A DNA stretch of 64,000 nucleotides from Rugalucina vietnamica. Lineage: Eukaryota; Mollusca; Bivalvia; Lucinida; Lucinidae. How positions within the stretch are numbered: position 1 is the stretch's first letter; each line of letters starts with the position of its first letter. A program made the translations under genes and the position numbers. The notes beneath the pieces are model-generated. The model did not search any database and was not told the origin of the DNA. It was given only the letters and a program-made list of their open reading frames with translations. Positions 55,896-64,000 of this stretch are shown here, piece by piece. The DNA lies in contig OZ024880.1 of the NCBI GenBank assembly GCA_964017185.1, positions 34,438,329 through 34,502,328 on the forward strand, in the 5' to 3' direction.

Positions 55896-55948
<53 letters not shown>
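55896..55948. repeat. Poly(T) tract
   Basis: 53 T residues. Could be the reverse of a retrotransposed poly(A), but no body was recognised on the left. Confidence 0.9.
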
Positions 55949-55949
<1 letters not shown>

Positions 55950-56906
55950 TAGTAACTAATGTATACAAACAAAGTCATCGCAAAACTAAAACCAATTACA
56001 AACTAAGTAACGAATATAGCCTTAGAAGCATTGTCGAGCCGGCGGCCTTGCTGTTAGGTCATCGGTTTCCGCCATGTGCACTTTGCCTCATTCACAGTAC
56101 AAATATAGACTGATGTATTTTTTATGTATAAACACTCTCAGAATCTTCTCAGTTTTTGAAACAGAATTTACCTTTCTTTAAATTTCTGTTTACAATGTTT
56201 TAGGTCTTTACCAATGATAGCCTCTTGTGTAAAGATAGTTCGTTCCGCAGTTTATCACAGAAATCGAAAGCATTTTAAAGGCAAAAATAAACTAAGGAAG
56301 CAAGCCTGTATCCGCATGGTTTAGTGACCTGGAGTTATGTTTTTGAACCTAGAGGATTGTGGGAAGGCTTTCCTGATTCATGACACGTCATGACCATGTA
56401 CACTTGATTTGGTTCAATGTAATTCAGTATCAATTAAATAAATCATGCATTTTTGTTAGCTCGTAATAATTATGCATACTAATTGATGTTATCAATTTGC
56501 AATAAATGGATAAGTATTATTATTGTGGAATCACCATTCATGATAAACTCAGGTTTTGGCCGATATTTTAGTGGCATCTTAAATTACTTCATTTTCAGTT
56601 TGCAAATATAATATAGTTTTGAAAAGCGTATCTTCAATTTTCTATGTGAAGCCAGTTTCGCTGTGATAAGATGGATTTTTACTTGTATTTTCATTTTTAG
56701 TGTTATGATATTCCCTTATTGTACCTGAACGGGGTGTGGCTTGTAAGGTTCACTGAACTGGGCTGAAACTTAAAATGTATATGCTAGCACCATAAATACA
56801 GATAAACTGTTTTACCTGGTAAAATTTTGCTGAAATACTTATGCAGTATATGTCAGAGCAAATGGCACACAAACTGTATAATACATATAAATTGTTCCAT
56901 AATATA
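55949..56906. other. No gene recognised
   Basis: AT-rich. No ORF beyond chance. Confidence 0.4.
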
Positions 56907-57847
56907 CGAAGGGCGTTCAAAAAGTTCGCAAAAATGGTATCATATTCTTATTTTGTAAATCAGCTGAATTAAACTATTACAGTTATATAGACAAACATGA
57001 TTTGTACTTATACAGCAACTTTTGGTACTCTGGCATGAATACAATGTGAACAGTGGTTGCTATGGAAACCGTGCATCACGATTACCGGCCCACTTTTGTT
57101 CATTTTTGCAAAAAGTCGATGTTTAATGATGACGTTGCATTTGATAGTTTACCGTGCTTTTCTCGCCAAACTTTGTATGAGCAAAGTTCAATTTGTTTCC
57201 GGTGAGCACATGACGTCATATGTGTGACGTCATTTGGGCGTAATGCGGCTATACTGTTTAGTGGATATGCCTTAAATGCGAAGCGAACAACAGTATTCGA
57301 TAAATTGTGTGTTTGAAACACTGCTAAGAGCAGAAAGCGCATATGGCAACAAAGGAATTTAGAAAACGGCAATCAACAAGTAGTATGCATGATTTCTACA
57401 CGACCAGAAAAGCGTCCATGTCGACTCGCGCAGCGTAACGTCAAATAACGTCATACTGTCGAAAATGATCATCGTGATAGAAAAGAGTAGATTTCGTGAA
57501 ATACACAACATATCGAATTGCAGTTTGGGCACAATTCATCGCATTATACACAAAGAACTGACAATTAGACGCACGTATGCCTGGTAGATTCCGAAATGCT
57601 TAAGAGCAATGTAAACCATCAGCGGCATGAATGCGTATAGCATGACGTTGTTATGACGTTGGGCCGGTTTTACTGTTCTTACCTTAGAAACGCACGTGAT
57701 ATAATGCCTAATTTTCATCCGATTTTATTCAAATTTTGAGCATATGTTAACTATATGTTAATTTACAACTTGCTCAGAAAACGTAAATTTCCCATGACAA
57801 TTACAAATTGTGTAGCACTTTTCCTCGAACTTTTTAAACCCCCCTCG
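56907..57847 (+). mobile_element. Decayed mariner-like transposon
   Basis: Left end CGAAGGGCGTTCAAAAAGTT; the right end inverted reads CGAGGGGGGTTTAAAAAGTT. TA flanks both sides (56,905-06; 57,848-49), the Tc1/mariner target duplication. About 940 bp, shorter than a full mariner. Contains a remnant of the transposase helix-turn-helix at 57,510-57,605. Confidence 0.82.
57440..57620 (+). pseudogene. Mariner transposase HTH remnant
   Basis: Frame reads ISNCSLGTIHRIIHKELTIR, RTYAW-stop-IPKCL. This fits the mariner pattern LGIS.GSVH.ILH..L...K..ARW.P..L. The catalytic domain is missing; stops are present. Confidence 0.65.
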
Positions 57848-58089
57848 TACTAAATGAAAAAGAAGTGAACACAATGTGATAAGTCTCCAGGAGGAAAATT
57901 ACCAGTTCTTAATGCAAACATCTTTCATTACTAACTGACAAAAATAGCACGGAATCAGCATGACTCCGGCATGAAGATTTTCATGTTACAGTTTTCATGA
58001 AACAAACGTGCCGGACAAGAAGATTGAACGGTTTTGTACGAAATGCCACCGATAAAAAACTTAAAAATCCAATAAACTGGATATCTGTT

Positions 58090-58266
58090 TGCATGTATTG
58101 AGGTTCTAATGTCCTAGTCAATAATTGTTCAGGTAAATCCGGATGAACTCACCATTTCCTTGGTATTGACCAGCATTTCGGGAGCAACATGGTGCCCCGA
58201 GCAGGAATCGAACACAAGTCCTTCCGATTCGGAGTCTGGTGTTTCTCCACCAGGCCACCGCGCTCC
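58090..58266 (-). repeat. tRNA-derived SINE
   Basis: Minus strand: GGGGAGCGCGGTGGCCTGGT (box A), TTGTGTTCGATTCCTGC (box B), a GGTGCCCC middle, and a core ending in CATTAGAACCTCAATACA. Shorter core than at 41,193. Confidence 0.75.
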
Positions 58267-58884
58267 CCTTAAACTAGGGAGAATTCTATATTAATCAGGG
58301 AAGCGAGTTAAAATTAATTACATTACAGCTTAACATAAATTGCTTTTTGTTTCATTGATTTCCTGCTCAATATCCAAGTCGGGAATTTTCCACAATTTTA
58401 TGTGATTTCTACCCGACCTACCACGATATTCGCAATGTGCTGTAAATATATTATTTGTTTGATTTTTTGTTTGATTTGTGGCTTAGTCAGCAGTAATGGT
58501 CATGTTGGAATGTTGCCTCCATTTTAATGGACTTCTATCCCATATTAGGATAGCAAGACACCCAAAATGCGCCTGAAAATATAACCACCATTGTAAAAAA
58601 ATAAATGTATGGGTGGTTTGACTTGAATGACTCTTTCTGGGCAGGGTCAGACCTTCTGAGCGGTTAGCCAGTAATTGTTTGGTCAGTAGTCAGTAGTTTA
58701 TAAGCATTGCCTGAAGACACAAGCAGCTCATCTATTTCTCACGGCTCGAATACACCTAGCAAAATATTTATTTCCATGATAAATAGCCAAGGTGATGTTG
58801 AGACGATCGTTTATCCAAAAGACTGGTACATCACATTCGATAAACCTTCAAAGCCCTTTATACACTGTATATACTGATGGATAA

Positions 58885-59100
58885 ACAAAACTACAACAAA
58901 AGGGTTGACAGTTCTGTCAACAATTTTTCAGTGATGTTGAGATTGCGCAAGTTCGTTTCCTTGTTGTTAGCAAAATTTCTGAGGACCTAGGATGTCTTGC
59001 TCAAGGTCACAACACAACAAAAGTAGGTTTCGAGTCCAGGAACTCTATCTCTGTTGTTTTGTACTCTGCCACTAGGCTACCCTGCTCATCTAGGACATGG
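58885..59100 (-). repeat. tRNA-derived SINE, old copy
   Basis: Minus strand: GAGCAGGGTAGCCTAGTGGC (box A), GGACTCGAAACC (box B), CCTTGAGCAAGACATCC and TTGTTGACAGAACTGTC. Confidence 0.6.
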
Positions 59101-59690
59101 ATATAAAGTCACGTCCAAAGAACAGTAAAGCATGCGAGAAGTGTTCCAACTACACGATAGAGTGTTTCTTTCTATAAATGCATGGACTTATAAGTTGGCA
59201 TTAACTATTTACCTGTAAGCACCTGTAGTTACTATACTTCACTAAATTATTAAGTTAGCATTTCTTGTTACAAGTTATGTTATGGTTGTGTTGCAAACAG
59301 AAAATTATTTGAGCCATCTCATGTGCCAACTGGTTTTTGCCAAAGAAGGTATCCGAGTAGCTTCCTAAGTGCATATGCAATTACTGTACTTTGTAATTAA
59401 GTCTCATGCTGTTTTCATTTGATTTTCAGTATGTGTGCATTTAGCCAGTGAAGGTATTTACACCATGGATGTACTGATTATATTACTTTGGTAATTATGA
59501 AGTGAAAAACAAAACTAAGTTATTATTTTTTTCAAGATACTGCTGCAGCTGTAAGTAAAGTAAATTTTGTAATGAAAAAAATATATTAGTTGCGCTTTGT
59601 TATTTATATTGATATCCAAAATTTCTACAAGAAATGATTATCCATTTCCAACTGAGAGCAAAAAACCTAGGTTTATTATGAATGGTGATC
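59101..59690. other. No gene recognised
   Basis: AT-rich, no ORF of note. The segment GAATGGTGATCCCACA near 59,680 also occurs inverted near 56,530. Confidence 0.4.
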
Positions 59691-62190
59691 CCACACTAGT
59701 TTTTACACTTGCTGTTTAATTATGTCCAGATAAACAATTTTCATATTGCCCTGTTCATATACTTAACCAAATAACATTGCCAGGTTGACAGGGACAGTTA
59801 TATCACCCTGTCCATGTTAATATTTTTTTTTATTTGACCATGTTAACATGTACAATTTAAGTCACCACATGAACACTATTTTGTATTCTTCTCTGTGTAA
59901 ATGAACAATTTTCAATTGGCCCGTTCCATATGAACATTTTGGTTCTGTGCACACGAACAATTTTCATTGTGTCTGATTCACATGATAGACAAGTTTTATT
60001 AGATCCTTTTTTCTAGACGGAATATTTCCATCGGTATTCCGTTAGACCTCTCCATACCGACGAAAATAACTTCTATTGAGCCCTTGGTCGAAAATAAAAA
60101 CAATCATTGAAGACTCCAAAGAAAATGAAAATTATGTTGTTATATCTTTTCTGACTGATAGGACTTAATTAAAAAAATCCAGATGTCAAAAGTACGCAAA
60201 TTAATAAAATAATTTGTGTTTTCTGTGGAAAATAGCACATACGTCTATAAATAAATAAGGGGAGACTACTGTATAATATCGGTCACAAAGTAGAAAATCA
60301 ATTGTTTTTTGCAAATTTATTGACATTCTGCAGGCTAACCAGATGTTTACTGAAAGATTTATGCATTTTCTAACAAAACATAACATAAATTCTAACAATT
60401 CTTACCAAATAAAGCAGATAAAGCTTCATACGAAATCCATAATCTGTTCGACCATAGTTTAAAGGCAACCTATGCTAAGCTGTCACGGGAGAGGAGCGCG
60501 GTCACGAAGTGTATCGGAGTGCAGGTTAGCCAGATGATCTACCTTTTTTCATGAACATTTGTCATTTGGGCCAGTTCACAAGAACGAATTTAATTTGGTC
60601 ATGTTCACAAAAACGACTGTCGCTTTGCCCCGTTCACATAAACAAATAACATTTTGTCAGTACATTTAGAAATTGGTCTTGTTCACATAAATAATTATTA
60701 TGGTCGTTCTTGTCTCACTAATGAGAAAGGTCATCATTACTTCATGAATAAGGTTCATGTGTGTAGGTGAGTTCGTTGATAGCTAGCTCTAAACTGTCGG
60801 TTGCAAGTAGAGCAAGCACATGTCATGGAATCTGCTTGAGGCCCATTGGTCTTGGCTTTGCGTTCTCTGCGCTTTCTTTCAGCTTCACAGATTCTCTTTC
60901 CTCCATAGAAAACTGCTCCTTTGTTGATGAGACCTTGCCACTTTGACAGGCTCTGTGCAGTCTATTATATATTACCAAGACCCCATTGGTATGTAGAAAT
61001 CCTTCAGAAAGGCTTTGAGGTGTCTTTGTAGCGTTTCTTCCATCCAACTTGCATATCTGAACTAGGCATATCTAGACACACAGGTTTTTTATTAATAACC
61101 TATTCCATCTACCCTTTCTAATGTTTTGTTTACAGACCTGTGAACTCCTAGTAGGCGGAATGTCGACCAAGACTTATGAGTTCTCCCTGCCCAGCTAAAT
61201 TTTTGTATAGAGAACTAGCAAAATCCTAGATGAGTTGCCGTCCAAGGCTAACGATCCCCATCCACACCGCATGACAACAGGTGGTACTGATTACATGTTA
61301 CAGTAGCTGTTAATCTGACCGAATTATTATTACTGCCTTGTTAACATGTACTTGAAAACTATTCATGCGTTCACCGCAAACTTACACTGTTTGTGAAAAA
61401 AGGATCAAATGAAAATTGCAGCGCAACTCTGCATATTGACAAGGTAATATAAAACTATTCGTCTGAACATTACAAAATGACAGCTTCCAATCTTAGCATG
61501 GCCAAATGAAAAAAAAAAAACTTTTCATGTGAACGTAACACAATGGAAACCGTTCATGTGCGTACCGACAAATGAAATTATTAATATAATCAAAACATAG
61601 TGAAAGTATTCATATTGATACAACAAATTGAAATTATTCATAAGCACAGGGCAAAAAGAAAACTGTTCATGTGAACAGGGCAAAACAAAAGTTTGTATGT
61701 GAACAGGAGAATTAAAAATGTTTTTGTGAACCATGCACATTAAAGTAAAATGCTGATAGGACAAAATGAAGATAATTCATGTGAACAGGGCGAAAATGAA
61801 CATTGTTTATGTGAACAGATCAAAATAAAAATCTTCATCGGAAAAAGGCCAAATGAAAATTGTCCTCATGAACAGAAAAGCAAACAAAAGTGTACATTTG
61901 AAGAGAAAAAAGTGCTCATCTAGACAGAATTAAGTAAATACGTAATGTTGATAAGAAACGGAAAAAATGAATTAATCATAGAAACAAAGGAAATGAACTC
62001 CATAAGCCATAGGCTTTCGTTCTGATCCTAATGTACACTGTATGCATTTATATGTGTTTCAAATTTGCTTGAGTTCAAATAAAAATTGTTTAAACCAACC
62101 ATGAAAACAGGGCAAAATACAACCGTTCATGTGCACATGGTAATATGAGGTGTGCAAGTGAACTAAAACACTCCCAATGCCAGTGTGCTG
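59690..62190. mobile_element. Element with GTTCACATGAACAATTTTCA-module arms
   Basis: Left modules (59,720-60,000 and 60,545-60,700) read GTTCACATGAACAATTTTCA with GCCC between them; right modules (61,280-62,150) are the inverse, TGAAAATTGTTCATGTGAAC with AGGGCAAAA. The outer ends TTTTTACACTTGC and (inverted) TTTTAGTTCACTTGC are similar. A LINE derivative lies inside the right half. Exact ends and class unknown. Confidence 0.55.
60690..61285 (-). mobile_element. Internally deleted LINE derivative (5' leader joined to 3' end)
   Basis: Minus strand: 61,285-61,055 matches the leader of the 26.7-kb LINE (GGCAACTCATCTAGGA, TAGCTGGGCAGGGAGAACTC, CTGTGTGTCTAGATATGCCT), then at ~61,050 jumps to GGAAGAAACGCTACAAAGAC, matching 29,315 onward, through the C-terminal finger (GCTCTACTTGCAACCGACAG) to the ATGACCTTTCTCATTAGTGA 3' UTR at ~60,705. 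About 2.3 kb of ORF is missing. The remaining frame is broken. Confidence 0.8.
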
Positions 62191-62692
62191 AGTTATTTTA
62201 TCACTTATTCATACCACTGATCTAATGCCTAAGTCACACTAGCACTTACGTTCGCTGCGGACGCTTCGGATAGGGCTTCCGTATTTGTCCGTCCTGTCCG
62301 TAACGATTCGCATCATATCCGTAAAGTCCGTATCTGTACGTGCATTATTGACAGGGCCCGGAAGATCCGCAGCCAAGCTTTGATAATTGTCAAAAATCAG
62401 GAACGGATGAAAAACCCGTAATTGTAGGTAATTGTAGGTAATATTATTCGAATTTGTCCGTATCTAATCGGTATCAAAAACCGTTTCTATTCCGTAACTA
62501 AACGTATCTTGTCGTAAGCATTTGATGCGGATCGATACTGTTTCATATGTGCTGTTTCGTTCGGTTACGGTCTTTGTCGGCGTACGGTTATGTAATGAAG
62601 AGTAAACCGCTTACTCACTGAATCGCACGTGCGCCCAATGCTCACAAATATGCAGGTGCTTTCAATGCATTCCTTTCGACAGTATGAAAAAT

Positions 62693-62812
62693 ATGGATTC
62701 CTCAGGAGATTTTGCATTGCTTTTCCTAGCTGAGAAGCAGGCTGCAATTTCTAAGAAAAATAGGGGAACCAACAAACGAACAAGCAAACACACTAAAATT
62801 ATAGTATCATGA
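62693..62812 (+). pseudogene. Possible PIF/Harbinger transposase N-terminus
   Basis: ATG, then MDSSGDFALLFLAEKQAAIS and KKNRG. An acidic start, a Leu/Ala-rich stretch, then a basic stretch resembles the first residues of HARBI1-like proteins. After ~62,762 the sequence becomes GGGGAACCAACAAACGAACA...ATTATAGTATCATGA, like the end of the GACCTTGACC repeat at 35,470-35,520, so the exon is interrupted. Confidence 0.4.
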
Positions 62813-62859
62813 GAAATTATTTCCGTTGCCTTACGACTATCACTCGATTTTGATCAATC

Positions 62860-63110
62860 ACTCGATCGATCCGTCAAGATATCAATCAATCGATCGATCG
62901 CAATCGATCAATCACTCGACAGATCGATCGAAGGAACGATCACTCAATCGATCAATCACCCGATCGGCCTTGATCGATCACTCGAGCTTTCGATCAATTA
63001 ATCACTCGATCGATCAATTGATCAATTAATCGATCGACCGAGAGAACGATCGCGATCGAGCAATCAATAGACCGATTAATCAATCAATCGACCAATCAAT
63101 CAAAACATAT
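62860..63110. repeat. ATCGATCA/CAATCACT simple-repeat tract
   Basis: Degenerate 4-bp repeat of (ATCG/ATCA)n with many GATCGATC palindromes, inside the PIF/Harbinger-like element. Confidence 0.85.
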
Positions 63111-63657
63111 TATGTTCTATGATTTCTTCACGCGCAGATACGGATGTTTCGTCCATATCGTTCGAAATTTTGACTTTTTTAAAATTTGGGCGCGGATTCT
63201 ACGGATCCTGTGGATACAATATGTACAGCTACGGTCATATACGCATACGATACGAATTGTTACGGATATGACGGATAGATACGTAAGACTTGTCCGCAGC
63301 GTCCGTCGCATCCGTATGTGGAAGTGTGACAGTCACTGTACTTTGACAATCAACAGCGGTTACTTACATCACATTGCACCGTTTTATACGCAAGTGAGCG
63401 TAACAAATGCGTATCTGAAGGTGCATGTCCGTGTCTAAATATAAAATATTGTATCGAAAGGTATGTGGACAAGTTACTTTCCGTAGGTATCCGAATATAT
63501 CCGTAACTATACCGTATGCATTCGTATTTATAGGTAATTATCATAACGTAAATTCATTAAGAACAGTTAGTCCCGCCCACTTATTTCTGCGGATTGCTAC
63601 GTATAGTATCCGCAACTATCCGCAGCGTGCGTAATTGCTAGTGTGACCTAGGCATAA

Positions 63658-64000
63658 CAAATTGATAACATTGCTATTAGTTGAAGGAAACTATCAAGCC
63701 AGAAGTATCACCATTAGCGATTGTTCTATAGCTACATGTAAATTTGAAATTGGAGGAGTTAGTAAACGAACATGTCTTAGTACACTTTTGTCAAAAATTG
63801 AGTTTTTGGTGTCACTTGGTTCTGCGCAGGAAACACTACATTCCGATTCATAGTTCATGCTGCCTTTTAAATTTTGATTGTATAAAATTTGTATTTTATT
63901 TTTTAAAGGGTGCTAAGTTCATTTCAGCGCAAGAACATACGTAAGTCTGCACATTGCACAGTGTTTATAATGCAAGAACGAACATGCATAAGTCCAAAGC
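63658..64000. other. No gene recognised
   Basis: Short ORFs (63,662-63,944) overlap in two frames and resemble nothing known to me. Confidence 0.4.

Larger units (their letters stand above)
62226..63654. mobile_element. Non-autonomous PIF/Harbinger-like element with TCCGTA-module arms
   Basis: TIRs TGCCTAAGTCACACTAGCAC / inverted TGCCTAGGTCACACTAGCAA, continuing to GCTGCGGA on both sides. TAA on both sides (62,223-25; 63,655-57) fits the TWA duplication. Arms (62,250-62,560; 63,120-63,640) repeat TCCGTA/TACGGA modules. The interior holds a possible transposase start (62,693-62,761) and a CGAT-rich simple repeat. Confidence 0.82.

Overview
This is eukaryotic, AT-rich, repeat-dominated DNA. 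Intron-sized gaps, SRCR/WSC receptor exons, tRNA-derived SINEs, non-LTR and Penelope-like retroelements, PIF/Harbinger, mariner and hAT-like DNA elements, and long tandem arrays of kinds I associate with clams (GACCTTGACC arrays, CAGGTGAGC-ended repeats, GAGCCGCC-ended foldback elements) all point to a bivalve mollusc, probably a heterodont clam. The species is inferred from repeat style only; no ribosomal or mitochondrial marker is present. I saw no prokaryotic genes, CRISPR array or intact tRNA gene. Layout. 1-2.8 kb: a minus-strand host gene fragment of six exons whose splice phases all agree (SRCR domain, C-type-lectin-like exon, WSC-like domain). 3-10 kb: AT-rich TAATGGCC/ATTAAAA arrays around two LINE 3' ends that meet head to head near 8,500. 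11-12 kb: a (TA)n tract and an inverted repeat carrying two opposed hammerhead-ribozyme motifs. 12.5-14.3 kb: two copies of one MITE. 14.7-17.9 kb: the best Penelope-like element (PLE), of the permuted Naiad type (N-terminal GIY-YIG endonuclease, CxC linker, reverse transcriptase), with in-frame TGA codons at conserved cysteine positions. 18-21.2 kb: a decayed minus-strand LINE with APE endonuclease and RT. 21.5-25.4 kb: tandem and foldback repeats. 25.8-30.6 kb: GATATC arrays on both sides of a LINE with a 770-residue RT ORF. 31-43 kb: SINEs, foldback, hAT-like and PIF/Harbinger-like elements, a GACCTTGACC array, and a 1.3-kb element built of AGATATCT palindromes. 44-54 kb: Naiad fragments in alternating orientation, mixed with three tandem arrays. 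54-64 kb: hairpins, a decayed mariner, SINEs, an element with GTTCA...TGAAC modules hosting an internally deleted LINE, and a second PIF/Harbinger-like element. How it works together: there is no operon logic. The host gene is the only likely cellular protein-coding locus. The rest is layered transposon history. The main points of interest are the TGA-containing Naiad ORF (a probable retroelement selenoprotein, matching my memory of a published report for clams), the hammerhead pair, and several DNA elements whose terminal arms are built of short reiterated modules.
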